Positions 23,235 to 37,000 of a stretch of 64,000 nt of DNA are shown here, in pieces. The DNA comes from Chaunax sp. Z400 (lineage: Eukaryota; Chordata; Actinopteri; Lophiiformes; Chaunacidae): NCBI GenBank assembly GCA_037577475.1, contig CM075186.1:5703501-5767500 (forward strand). Direction: 5' to 3'. Under the pieces are notes generated by a model. That model saw nothing but the letters and a program-made list of their open reading frames with translations. It ran no database searches and was not told the DNA's origin. Within the stretch, counting starts at the first letter, position 1. Each line of letters opens with the position of its first letter. The position numbers and the translations under genes were made by a program.

Positions 23235-23442
23235 AATACTTTAAATAATGTCTAAATAAAGGGACTAAAGACATGCTTGTGTGACTTCTTCCATTATCAA
23301 AAATAAGGTGTGGGGGTGATGTTTACAGCAGAAATCTATCCAGGGAGGGAAGAGTACATGACAAGGTGAGACTTTTATGGAGTCCATTCATTAGAAGTCT
23401 TTGAAATGAGTCCCACCATCACCATGGACGGTGTCAGCTGTT

Positions 23443-23464
23443 GGGAGGGAGGGAGGGAGGGGGG
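23443..23464 (+). repeat. G-run tract, quadruplex-type
   Basis: Five runs of at least three G, separated by single A, sit on the + strand. In the sin3a transcript the same tract would be an uninterrupted C/U stretch, a possible poly(C)-binding-protein site. Confidence 0.6.
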
Positions 23465-24229
23465 CAGTGATTTTTACGAACCAAATGTCACATTCAGAAG
23501 AAACAAATTTTTTTTTTTCATATATAAAAACTGAACGGCCTGGATACATTTCTACTTTTCCATGTTTTTACTACAGAAATCAAAAAGAAAAGACATAAAG
23601 GAACACACAAAGGGGGAAAACGGCTATTCTTATAATCAACTCCCTTTGGTAAAAACTGTAATAAATGGTCTTGCATTTGTCTTTTTCATATACATACTAA
23701 CTTTAGCCATTTATCACTAAAGTCCACAGTAAGCTTGGAAAGTATTACTAGCACAACAACACAGATCTGTCATAAAAAGTCTGAGACTATATACAGTGTA
23801 TTTACAACATGTGAACAGTCCTCCCACAACGAAACGAGTGTGTTTGTTTGTGTGTGTGTGTACGAGCTGGTGTACTGGCGGAGGGCAGTTTAAAAAGGTT
23901 GACATCTGGGGCGGCGAGGATCAGATGTGTTAGTAGAACTATATATAATATATATACACAACACATACACTGGAATACATGCCAGTATCTGACATTCACA
24001 AGCTATACAATTTTACAGTCTGAGACCAAACAGTGTTGTGAGGCTTTTTTTTTTTTTTTTACATAAATGCAACAGTGCTTTTTCATGTTAACCCGACAAT
24101 ACTGTTTGGGGCTCAGGCACAATTTCTAATAATGCTGCCAAGGAATTGTAACCCTCTTTCAGTTTAGTGATAGGTATGCAACTGTGATTTGGCCGAAACG
24201 CAGGAATGTCTGAACCAGATCTCTCAGAT

Positions 24230-24235
24230 TTTATT
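24230..24235 (-). terminator. Candidate proximal sin3a poly(A) signal
   Basis: AATAAA on the minus strand, about 550 bp past the stop codon, would give a short 3' UTR. Use of either signal cannot be judged from sequence. Confidence 0.35.
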
Positions 24236-24786
24236 GTGCTCCCTCCAAACCTTCAATCTAGGAAACTACATTTTCCTCTTCCTGAATAAGTGCACTTGTC
24301 CACCACATTGTTCTCCATAGATGCTGTAGATCAACACCATCATAAAGAAATCCCTGTATGATTGATTTCGATGGAGCTCTAATTCTGATGGCTTCAGACA
24401 AAAGTTGTCAAAAGATGAAGTACAAAAAGCACCACGCTCTCTCTCTCACAGGCTCACCGTTTATGTCGCTAAACCCTGTCGAAAAGGCTGAGGGAAGTGT
24501 GAGAAGTGGCTCGGAGTGCTGCTGAGAGCTCAGGTCTGCAAATGGATCATGACGATTCCTAAGTTTTGGCACCAAAGGCCCTGTGAAAAAATGGGCCCAG
24601 CTAAAAACGCTGGTAAAATCAGTAATCCTGCCGCCCCGGGTGCAACGCACACGGTCGCTAGCTTAATTGCGCTCCCATGTCTGCCTTAAAAACACGTTAA
24701 TAAGCCCTCGCCCCTACTCTACTCCTGACCTGTTTGACCTCAGACCAAAAAACCCCACAAACCACCTCTTTCCCGTTTCCCCTCAG

Positions 24787-25017
24787 CTATGGCGCCTTGC
24801 TGGGTGACACGTATTTGACTCTGTACTTGTTGATGTTCATGAAGTGAAGGACTTCCGGCTGGCGGGTTGTGGTACAGGGTAATAGGCCGTCACGCCCCTC
24901 GCCCATCAGCCACTTGTTGGTCTCGGCGTTCATGTCGCGGGTGACGTGCTCCTTCGCCCACGCATCCACCCAGGCCTGGAAGCGCTTGTGCAGCCGTGTG
25001 CTCACCCTCTCGTGTGA
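24787..25017 (-). CDS. sin3a: sin3a coding exon 20 (last)
   Basis: Residues 1197-1272 and stop TAG. Starts SHERVSTRLHKRFQAW after a CTCCTCAG acceptor. It contains KWLMGEG and INKYRVKY, the conserved SIN3 C-terminus. Confidence 0.95.
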   Translation of the reverse strand, partial: SHERVSTRLHKRFQAWVDAWAKEHVTRDMNAETNKWLMGEGRDGLLPCTTTRQPEVLHFMNINKYRVKYVSPSKAP

Positions 25018-28000
25018 CTGAGGAGAAATGACATGAAAGCTCTTGTCATTAAGCTGATGAAATACTCACAATATTCTCCTAAGTGAGATGGTAAGTACAC
25101 AAAAAGAACAAATGTTTCAAAGTGCTATGCTAAATGGATTGTAATCAGGATATTAGCCCTATACACAGTGCTTATATAGGCTTGGTTTGTAGTGAACTTA
25201 AAGGAACAGTTCCATATTTTGGGAAATAAACTTAAATCGCCTTCTTGTAGAAAATGAATTCAATAGACTGATGTCACTCCCTCATCTATATGGTTGACAG
25301 ACACCGTTGGACAGAGCCACGCAAGCTGTTAAAGCATTTATGCTAAGCTAAGCTAAGCAGCTGCTGGCTCCAGCTGCGTATTCACCAGACAGATTTGACA
25401 GCACCATCGATCTTCTCATTGAAATCTCAGTAAGAAAACAAATGAATGCATTTCCCAGAATTTCACACTTAAGCTAAAGACAAAACAATAAAATAATTCA
25501 TTCTACAAACTTAAGTATATGATTAGCAGAGTGATCAGTAATATCCACCTCTGTTTAAAACAAAGGATTTGACTGTGAGAAGAATATCTTCAGCTGAAGC
25601 TCTGTGACATAAAAAAGACATAATAACCAAGTGTGGAACAAACTACTGAGCTGCCTACAGTGTGAGGCTGCATGATATATTGTTTCAGCATTAACACCAC
25701 AATGTGCACATGTGCAATAGTCACACTGCAGGACGTGTATTGTCAAGTAAGATAAATCAATGCAAACACGTCATGCTGCGACTTTTTCACTGCTTGAAAA
25801 AACTCACTTCTCATTTGTCATGATTCATCTGAACGTGTCTGACAGAAGTTACTCTGATTTAGGGTTTCTTGGATTGTTGCAAGAGTCCCAGAAGTGATCT
25901 TTGGTCAGTGGGGGAGATTCAGCAGCTACTCCTGGAGCAGACTTTTGTCTCTCCTCTTGTGGTTGTGAGCTGAATTGGAACAGAGCTGTTTTGGGGTTGT
26001 GGGGAAAACCAAACCAAATCTTTACCATGTAGTGTTAATTTTGGGAGTGTGGGACAAGTTGCTTTGGTTGAGTTGCGGTCTATTTGTTTTACAATGATGG
26101 TGTTTGGTGACTATTACTACTTGCTACTTGCTTTATAGTTTTGTTTTGTTTGATTCTATTTTATTTGTATTTTAAAATAATGATTTGTCAGACATGACTC
26201 TGCTTGTTACAAAGAGATTTGTAGACTGACATCATCTGGTAAGGCTTCCAGTATTTTTTCATATTGCAATATATAATCGCAGATAAGAAAAATATCGCAA
26301 TGTCATTGTTTTCCAATATCATGCAGCCCTACTACAGATATATTCAAATACTGGATTTTCATTTGAGAGGGTTTCTGGCATGTTTAATATATATATATAA
26401 TTACTTGGCATAACTTTGCATTAATTGGATCAAATAGGACATGTTGTTTTTCAAAAATTTTAATTTTCAGGCACATTTTTTCTTTCTTTCAATTGTTCTC
26501 TTAAGTTTTAACAACTCAAACACTTCAAATCAAATAAAACTAAGTGATACAACATCCTAAGTGTTCCCTTACTTAGGAGAAATAGAATAATAGCAGCAGG
26601 AAAACACAGTAGCTACCTGGTGAGCTCGCAGCAGGGCAGTGCGTCGGTACATGTAATCCTCAGACTTAAACACATAAACCATCTTGTACGAGTTGAGTTT
26701 GAACATGCACTCCATTTTCTCCTTTTCCAGGGATTTCTTGCCACCCTCGCAGGCCTCTTTATCCAGTTGTTCTCGTCCCTTCTGGTACTTCCTGATCCGC
26801 CTCAGATTCCTGGTTGCAAGAGCAAAGACGAACATGATGAGAGTGACTATGAGACCCAGCAGGGGCCGTGTCGGATCAAACTGATTCAAGTTGATTTAAT
26901 CAAAAGACTCGTGTTCGACTTTTGCATTTGAATTTTACAGGAAGGAATGTCTCAGACAGTTCAACGAACTACATCCTCTAAAATTCTCCTGGTCATTAAC
27001 ATCATCATATTTTACCTGAGTAATAAATCAAATCAAATCAAATCAAATTAAATCAAACTTTGTCATTTTGCTGTACATACAACTGTAGTGCAAGCGGAAT
27101 GAAATAGTGTTTCCCTGGGATCCAGAATCAAATTAAAATAAAATAAAAACAAAACAAACACACCCAATAAAACTACATATATAACATAAAATTACAATTC
27201 AAAAGAAATCGACAACTCACCTGGGAAGAAAAACTGGCTTCTGAGCGAGGTGCTCCCTCAACTCAGGTGTGGTGGAATCTGGGTTTAAATAGCGTCCAAC
27301 ATAATCTGACCAACGCTGTGAACAAAAAACAAGTAAAAAGCTTATTCAAGCCACAAATTACAAACATTAACTCCACCAGAGTTACCAGAAGTTGGCATTA
27401 AAGCTGTAGTAATATTTCCACTCCAGATGGAAAAGTGGAGGCTCTTTGTACAAGCTGTAAAAAAAAAAAAAAGAGAGAGAAAAAAACCCCCCTAAAATCA
27501 ACAAGCTTCGAGTGGGTTGAGCCGTTTCTTACCTCAGCCTCCATGGGTTCATCTGAGTTCTCTTCCTCTGTGTCGAGGAGCTCCACTGTGAGCTGCACCT
27601 GCCCTCTGTTCCTCAAAAACATCACCTGAGAATGGGACAGACGCATAAAAACTGTGAAATTAAGAAGTCAGGATGACCCGAGGGCTCAGAAACCTTAGGT
27701 CAGAATCTAGAACTTTTGAGCCATCTTTTACAGACTCTCATCAGCTCTTCAACTCATTCTTCTTGTGTTCAATGAATGTATGCATGCAAAGAAAAACGAC
27801 TTTGGTAATAAAAAAGCAGCCAACAACATAGAAAGATGTAAATGATCTCATGGAATGTGTCTAACTTCACTTTTCTTTTTCTTTCCTGTTTTCACTGTTG
27901 ATGTAATTTTTTTTATGTGTCACTGCAGGATGGATGGATTTTCCAAATTTGAACTATTTCTTTATTTCTTAATCTGTTCAACTTTCAAAGTAGGTCAAAC

Positions 28001-31000
28001 TACACCAGAGTACAGGAGTACACCGTTAGCTTCATAAACAGTGTGGGTGCTAAAAAAATGTTAAAAATGTCAAATATATCTGCTTGTGGAGATATAAAAA
28101 GGCATCTATGCTCACATGGTTTTTAGAAACCTCAGGTGAACAGCAGCCCCGTGACATGGTCCACAATGTAGCCTGTGTCTGTAGAGACTAAGCGCTCCAC
28201 TTAAATCACAAGAAAAGATGAGGTTGGGAGGCAATAAGTGTCTGGAAACAGCCGAGAAATACAAGCAGGCTAACCTGGCAGCCAGCAAGAAAGATGATGA
28301 GCTGCTCTGGGAAAATTACTAGACATACAGAATGGTTCAAGATGCAGTGTTGTTGGTTTTATTGGAATTCCCGGGGGCGGAGTAGGAGGAGATGCAGGGA
28401 CGTTTTTGGAGGAACTGATTCTGAACTTGCTGGATAAAAAGGGAAATTGTGAAATGTGTCGAACCACCGGGCCACAGGCCAGACTTGTACAGTACTAACA
28501 CTGGACTGGAATTTTATGTGTGTGGAGAGAAACAGAGGCAAGTTGAAGTGTGGAGATAACAACAAAAGACTTATTCCAGACCCCTCCAAGGACATTCAGA
28601 TTAGGCACCACAAATTTAAGCAAGGCGTGGAAAAAAAACTGCATGAAAGGAAGGGAGCCTCAGAATGTTAAAATGCTGCTAAAATGAAAATCCAAACTTT
28701 CAAAGGGAAATTTGCTCATGGGTAGCCGGTGGCCTCATACTGCTTCACACATTACCACTGCTACATGGGAACAAATAGAACTTTTAAAAAAATGATATCA
28801 CGTTATAAGAATTGGTGACATGCGGACATTACAAGGATGCCTTGTTAACATTTTCCTCTCTTAATGAACAAAAAGTTGACACAGCTTTTTCTGCTATGCA
28901 CAGCACAGCTCGTTTTCCACTCATAATTAGTCACAATGTGGAGAGGCACAGAGATGCATTTGTTGTGAACAGACCCATGAACAGAATCTGAGTAGAAAAC
29001 AAGACAATTCCTGATGCTCCTCGTCGGTGATGGAGGGATGTTCCTCTCTGCACCAAACAAATCATACATATCTGGATAAATTACAGCAACAACTCCTCCA
29101 GCCTTTGGTAGAAATAGTCACTTTAGGTATTTCTCCTTAAATGAACTTGGAGTGAACTCGTGTCTATGATCTATGCGTTGTCCCACTGACTCCAGGAACT
29201 TTATGCATTTACCTTGAAGCAGTTCTCGTCAGACATGACCTGCTCGGCTTTTCGCTGGTAGATCGCCTCTGCAGAACTTCTCGAAGGCTGGGTGGACATG
29301 GTTCCTCCGCTGGCGCCATTAGCGCTCTCTGAGAGGTAGAGGTCTGTTACCTGGACACAGATCTCATCACTCACGATGTGCTGGAGCTGAGCGGAGAGAG
29401 GGAAGAGTGTTAAAGTGGAGAAAGCTCTCACTGTGCTAACGGAGGCGAAATAGACGCTCACCTGCCGAACGATGCTTTGGATGAGCTTGTCCATCGTGAA
29501 GGCAATGTAAGCGTGAATGGTGAACATTTCCCTCAGTGAGTCCTCATACTGGGAGGCCTCCATGTTTCCGTCCAGCAAATTCCTAACCATCTCCAAGAAG
29601 GCTGAGTAGTAATCTTCCACTTCGATGTCCACTAGAGAGAACAAAACAGGATGTAACGTCAGATGGATGATTGGATAAGCACATCACAGAAAGACTGGCG
29701 GCATTTTGGATCAATCACCTTTGGCAAGCAGTGCTCGGTTCAGCAGCATAAAAAAAAAAATAGATTCCCTGATTCCCTGTAATTTCATTCACTTTTAGTT
29801 CTCTTCACTCCACTTTTTTGTCAATTTTTTAAATTCTTGTTTAAAACTTCTCTTGCAATGTTTGATTTTTTTTGCAACAAACCTAAAAAGATACTTTTCA
29901 GCTTGTTTCCGGGAAAAAGTAGAACGTGAATTATGTGTCAGGCAGCAGGAATGTGGCCTTAAAGTAACAGAAACAGAAACACACACACACACACACACAC
30001 ACACAGAGAGAGAGAGCATGGTTTAATTAACAACACAGATAACGTGTGTGTCCGTCTACTCACTGGGCTCCTTCAGCCTCAGCTGGATGGCTGGATTGTC
30101 GTTCTTCTCCCTCTTCAGTCCCAGGACTTCCCTCTCCCAGTCCCGTTCTCTGACCTCCTCTTCGATCTGCCGCTCCGCCTGGCTGTACAGCCGCAGCAGA
30201 CGCGAGCACAGCGTCTGGTGCAGCCGCAGGAAGATGTACCAGTTGTTGTTGACGTAGAAGAGGTTGTAGGCGTCGTCGCAGCTGCGCAGCTTCTGCGCCG
30301 CCGTGTTGCTGAACAGCAGCTTTGACTTGGAGGGGCTCCTGCTGCCCGGGACACCGTTGTGCTTTTTGGAAGCGCCTTCCTCCAGATCCATCTCCTCTTC
30401 CTCCTCCTCCTCCTCGACGTCGGAGAGCTCGCCCCGCTGAGCGAACAGCATGTCGGGGATGAAGTGGTAGATGATCTGCTTGATCTTGTATTTGTCCTCC
30501 TTCTGAATGCTGGTCTGCCGCTTCACGTGGTGGATGATGAGCGCTGCTGCATCCTCCAGGATTTGGCTGTCCTCGTACGCCAGCGTCAGGTGAGGGCCTG
30601 TCGGCGGAGTGGCATTCTCCTCGGACGCCTGCTCCTGGCGCTGCATCACGAGAACAATTCAATGTCAGAACTTTGGATGCACAGAAATAGAGAGCATGCC
30701 TTGAAAGAGTCCTACTTGTTTCTGTTACTCTTCTATAAAACGCTAACAAAAAAATCTAACTGTGGCATTCAGTAAAGTCAGGTTTCAGTCCACATGTTGT
30801 GATCATGCTGGTGCTGTATGGAAGTACAGAAGAAGGAAATTTACCTCATCGTAAATGCTTTCGATTTCATTCAGCAGGGACTTGGATCGAAGCACTTTGG
30901 TGTCATTCTGTTTAAAGTTGATGCCTTGGTGGTCGAGAGACTTGAGGTAATACTTCTCGTTCTGCTCCCTCCAGATCTTGTTGAAGCCTCGTTGGGCTTC

Positions 31001-34000
31001 CCGCCACTCTTCCTCCTTGGTCTTTAACCTGGTTAGAAAATAAAAAGTCAGGAGATGCACACAGACAGAGAGCCTCTGGATAACATCCTCAATTAAAACG
31101 TGAAACTTTTCACATTACAGCTAAGGTGTCTGCAATGAAGTTAAGCTTTTGTAACATGATGCATGTCAGGCAGGAGTAGTGAAATAAAGTCCTGACTTTT
31201 AAAAAAATAATTTTGCAGAAATAGAGACGGTGGTCTATAAAAGAACAAACTGAATCTCAGGAACCATTTTTAAATCCACCACTCCAACATCATACTGTCT
31301 TTTCTTCCCATCTGGATTAGAGGGTTTATAAGCGGTGGTTCATAACCTCAGCCTGGGCCCAAAAGAAGCTGGTGTACACATATTTACTGCATCAAGTAAA
31401 CAGTTAGTGAATTCAGCATGCTTGTGTTTCAGTGTGTGTGCACCTTCTTGATTCTGTAACATACTATTAAAATAAAAAAAACCTCTCAAACCTGAAACCC
31501 TCTGGTTTAGTAAAAAGGAAATAGAACTATGTGATCTGGTTTCACACCTCTTTAACACGATAGGAACGGAAACAGCAGGATTCTTCTTCAGGCCGTCTAT
31601 GATGTCGGGCGCCTTGTCGCCGTATATCCTCTGGATGGCCTTGCGGTGCACGACCTCCGAGGAGCCGCCCAGCGTGTTGTCCAAGCGGAACTTGGCCTGC
31701 TCCTCCGCAGACATGCGGGACAACTTCCGCTGCACAGTCTCAAGGACTCTGATGGCAGCGAGATTGGTCTCCAGCACTACATCCAACTGTGAGTGAGAAA
31801 ACACGGTGGCTTTAACATCCATTACTGTGCCTGCATGCCCTTCACTTAAAAAGCTCCTGCCTGATACCAGACCGAATTGTCAACCTGTGTCTGACATTGC
31901 ATTGCATTCCATTTTCCATAACCAATCACTGAAGACTTAAGATTATTTTCATAATTGATTTATCTGCTGCTTATTTTCATGATTAATCAATTCATTGTTT
32001 AATCTATAAAATGTTCCAGAATCTAAAGTGAGATCTTGAGATTGCTTATTTGTCCAAACAACGGTCAAAAACCCAACTGCCCTTCATTTACTATCATAAA
32101 TGACAAAGAAAAGCAGCAAATGAAGACGTTTAAGAAGCTGGAACCAGAAAAATCCAACATGGCTGAAATGATTATCGATTATCAAAATAGCTGGCAATTT
32201 TTTTTTAGATCGACTAATCGATTATCTACGTCTTGTGGCATCTCGATTTAGGACTAAGGATTAAAATTAAGTTGTAGCTAGGAATGGGTGTGGCTTCGGC
32301 AGGAAGTGAGGAAGGTACTTAAGCAAGAAGTGGGAGGGACTAAGTAGAAGCTAATTCATACTTCCACCAAGGAGGATATGTTCAGCTGCTTCTTAAAAAA
32401 TTAGACCAATGTATGCACCTAAATTTGGCTGTGTCTGGGTTTTAAGAGCGGAGTGGGCTGAAGTAAATGAGATGAGCAAGAAAGAAATCCTTAAAGAAGA
32501 AAACATAACATCTGCTGGAATAGAATTATTAAAATCATCACCAACGGACGGAGGCGTTCAAGTTCCAGCTCACCTCAAAGCGTTCATCCTCACATCTGTA
32601 GATATGCTCCTCGTACTGAGTCTTCTTGGAGCTGACAAATGTAGAGTCCTCAGACCAGGAGGGGAAGGAGACCCAGGTGTCATTTAAGACCTGGACCCAA
32701 AGAAAAAAAGACACAGTTCCATCTTGTAAGTTTTTACACATTTATGAACACAAAATCTTATTTATCTATACAGTAACTAACTAATCTACAATGTTTGGCA
32801 GTTTCACAGATTCAGTATCTACACAATTTGTCAACAGGTTTGAAACAGTAACTTAATTTGTTACACACACAAATAATCATGCAGTATAATGCAAACTTTT
32901 AGTTTTAGTTTCTCTCACCTCTTTACAAAGTGGAGTTCTGCCGGTGCACTTGGGCTGTTGGTAACTCTTGGGCAGGGCTCTGTAACTGGACCCTAGCCTC
33001 TTACAGGAAGCATAATCAATCTCCATGGCAATGCCCTCGGTGGCCCGCTCCTTCGGGTATGTTTCGATGTGGGACATTTCTCGATATCCAAGGAAGTTTT
33101 TAAACCAGTTGAACAGCTCGGGGAATTTTCTGTATAATACAGTAATTGTGAAAAACATGCATTATATATAAACTGTACTGTGAAAAGAATGGATGTTATT
33201 TGCCAGGTAACAGGTCGGAGTACTCACCCTAAAAAGGGCAGCACCAGCTGCACGAGTTCAGCCCTGGAGATCACCTCCTGGTTAAAGATGACCAGACACC
33301 GCAAGAAGTTGTCGTAGGCCTCTGCACTTCGCAAGGCTTTGCGCACCTGTGGTGAGAAATAAAAATACCAGTACAGAATGTGACAGAGCCAAATGGAAGT
33401 ACATAAAATGACCAAGTTCTATGTATCCTTTCTTTTAAGTACTGTTTAAATGAAATATAAAACATAGTAAAAACTCACCTTCTCAAAGAACAGAGATTCT
33501 GTGCCGACTCCATGCTTGCTGACCTCTGCCACAGAGGAATCTTTCAAATTCAGTAACTTGGGCTTCTTCTGCACCATTACCGAAACAGCAGTGAGAAGAC
33601 ACAGGTAGAATAATCAAATAAACAACCCAACAATGTCAGACGTGAAACAAAGATATACAAAAGGAAACAGATGCACGCATGTACCTTTACAGGGGGCGTG
33701 GCCCCGGGAGTTGGATGACGGCGGATCTGGCAGCCGTTCTGATTGGGCCTCTGTTTGTTGTTGAGCTGGAGTTTTTTGGCGGTGCCACCATGGTCGTTCC
33801 GTACGGACTCCGCTTTTTCAGCTGTGGTCTTACTTAACAGCTATGGAGAATAAAGAGTATATGAACATCTTCAACTATGGATCTCCAGAACCATAGATAG
33901 TGGGATTTTTGTTTAGAACAAGGTTTAATGTAGACTGTTTAACTGATGATTCTACACCGTTGAAGAATCGCCCCAAAGCATTGGAAATATATTTTCCAAT

Positions 34001-37000
34001 GCTTTGGGGCGGTTTATATATTTAATTATATTTAATTGATATATTAACTATATATATTAATTATATATTAACTCATATTATAAATTTAAAACAAGGTATT
34101 TAAATAAGAAACGCTTTTAATCATTCTTGAGGTAGATCTGCATAATGGTTGAAATCTGCTCACCACTGAACTGTTGGCGTCAGGGAGAAATTGCCCAAAC
34201 TCTGAGAGCAGGTCCTCTTGGTTCTTGAAGAGTCTGGCCACCTGAGCGTACACCTCCTGCTCCGTCAGAGCTGGGGTGTAGTTCCCACCAGCCTCCTTAG
34301 CATTACGCTGCTCCTTCTGTAATGGACAAGCAGTTGACGGTCAAGTCACAGCTGAAACCTCTGAGTAGTCAGGCTAACTTTTGATAATGTTGCATAACTT
34401 TGAATCACTGAAAAAGCATCATTACAAACATGGGGTCAAGCATGGCCATGTTTTAAACAGGAACTCCCCACCATTTAAAAAAAAACTGTACACATAGTTG
34501 AAAAGATTCTTATTGGCATATTTTTCAATAATACACATATTGTGCAGCTTCTTTCTGCTTGTATTTGTTTGCTTGCTTTTATCATCCCACCATAACCTTG
34601 ATGAAATAAAGACTATTTCTTGCATCAGCCGCAACACAAGGAATTCAAAATGAATACAAAGACATCTCTTCTATAGAGTGGCACGGTGGTGTAGTGGTTA
34701 AGGTCCTGGCTTCAAATCCACCTGAGGACCTGGGACTTTTCCTGTGTGGAGCTGGCAGGTTTTCCTTTTGTATCAAGCAGCAAAAAGGTTAGCAGGCCTG
34801 AAAAACGCTGGTGGAAAACCGATGGCAAACACGAAGGCAGTAAACGCCGCACATGAGCCCACTGATAACTGTGCTGTATTCAGATTTTAACAATATGTTT
34901 AGGGCTGATGAACAGTAACGCTAACTGTGTTAAACAATCGGGCTATGGCTAATGACTGAAGCTCCCCCAGAGACACAAACAGCAGCAGAGCCTCTAAGCC
35001 TACATTCAGAGGGTGCAGGCGTAGCACCGACACCTTCCTCCTCCAAAATAAGTCTTCAGATCTCAAATCATCAGTGTGTCATATATTTCATTCAGATCTG
35101 TCAATTTCACTGAAAGCCAACCAATACAATTTGTAACATTTCACATAAGCAAGAGAGGAATTAGGTCTTTTAAAGTCACTGAAGTAACCGAAGTATCAGC
35201 CGACCTGGTATGTGTGGAGGATCTCCAGGAAGGCTTTGTAGATGTCGGGCTGGCCCTGGAAGCGATTCTTGATTTTGTTGACGTAGTTAATGGCGTGGTT
35301 GAACTCCACCGGCTGGTTGTTCTGAATAGGTGGCCCCGTGGGGGTCCCGCTGAGTGGCGGGTGGAGCAGCATGGGCGGGGAACGGGGAGAGGTGTACGCA
35401 GGGATGGACGGATTGCTCTGGCTGCTAGTGGTCAACGCCTGGGGCTGAAGAGGCTGTGAAAGACCACATCATTGGAGGTTTAAACAGATGCTGCATGACA
35501 ACACTAGAAACCAAGAGATGAGGAAAAACAATCTAGTTTTGTTTGTACAACTCTGCTGGTGTCCATCTGTCACTCTGAGTTACTCACTTTGCTCATCTTG
35601 GCAGGGGTGGTCTGCGTTAGCAGGGGCGGGGCGGTGGTGGTTGCAGAGGGCGGGAGCTGGGTCGGATGTTGGGTAGCTGCTCCAGTTATGGGGATGTTCT
35701 GGACTGAAATGCCATGTGGGGTAATGTGGTGGATCTGACCGGGCGTGGTTACATTGACCAGGTCGTTGGTTTGGACCTCAATCTTGTAACCAGGGGGCAG
35801 GAAGGTGTTGAAGCCCATGATGAGGTCGGGGTGGCCTTTGAAGAGCTGTGACACTCTGCTGATGACCCCAGGAGTGTCAATACTGGAAAAAATAAAAATA
35901 GACTGAATGAATTTACATCCTTCCTGCTGTCAAATCTGTCCATCATTTCTCTAACTTTTATAAAACAAAACATTTGTGCAAACACAAAGCCACATGAGAA
36001 CCAATAACTCTGATTCAGCAAGTTAAGGTGACGCTTGTCAACAGAAAAGAAGCAAAGTTACATCAGTAGAGCTGCTGTATCTTTATTCTGTCATTCACTT
36101 TATACAGAATCACATTTCATAAGCAGCTGGTACATGTAGGAGAAAATAACCCTATCATAGCATAGTTGCATTTTTCAGGAAGTGCATGTTAGTTATGGTG
36201 GGACAATCTACAGCTATGGAGCTTCTGCAGGAACATTTTGGACCACATACTCAAAAAAACATAAAACTACCTTTAGGTTCTGGTTTTGTCTTGCTTGTTG
36301 GATCAGAGCCCGAACGATTTTATGGGCAAAGGCAAAATCAGTATAAGCAAGTAAAAAAAAAAAAAGAAGAGTTTTACAAATATTTTCATTCAAGATAAAT
36401 TAATCTAAAAATCATGTACATTGGCTCTGATGTAGCCACCTCCCCTCACCCCTCTCTGTCTGTAGTCACAACTCTGTGGTCTCACTCAACATCCAGCCCC
36501 TGGACATGATCTGATTAGTTACACCTTACAAGCTAAAGCATGAATAATCTACAGCTGCAAAGTAACTATGAACTAAAGGCATCACATAAATGTAGTGGAG
36601 TAAAAAGTACAATATTTGGCCCTAGATTGTAGTGAGGCGGAGGTGTAAAGTAGCACTAAATTGAAAGTTCAAAACTGAAAGTTCAAATAAATGCAAGTAC
36701 ATCAAAATTGTACTTGAGTAAATTAGAATATTTGCATTCCATCACTGGTTATTCTAAATTTTGACACTTTTATTTTTTTTACCGCACATGTATATCGGTT
36801 CCAAATAGTGCTCATGTTGTTATAACACAAAAAACCTCTTATTATAACAAAACATGTCACATTATAATGTGACAATGATCATTTTTTTTTCTTTTCCTGG
36901 TGTAGCAGCAACACGTTTCTGTATTTCTCGTTGACGTGCTCTCTCGGAAAAACAATGTGATAAATGCATGAATGCATTCACAGAAAGGCCAAATACTGTT

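Larger units (their letters stand above)
23200..24786 (-). other. sin3a: Probable sin3a 3' UTR
   Basis: The stretch from the sin3a stop at 24787 down to about 23210 carries AATAAA on the minus strand at 24235-24230 and 23234-23229. It is AT-rich, with long T/A tracts and a CU-rich transcript segment opposite the G-runs at 23443-23464. The extent is inferred from the signals only. Confidence 0.5.

Noticed and set aside
30060..30749. 229-codon minus-strand frame and a 138-codon + strand frame over sin3a exon 14
   Set aside because: They are alternative frames of the GC-rich sin3a exon 14. The real frame gives clear SIN3 family sequence.
34676..34770. A real tRNA gene
   Set aside because: A- and B-box-like words are present, but no cloverleaf or acceptor stem can be formed. 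The sequence matches a common fish SINE-like repeat.
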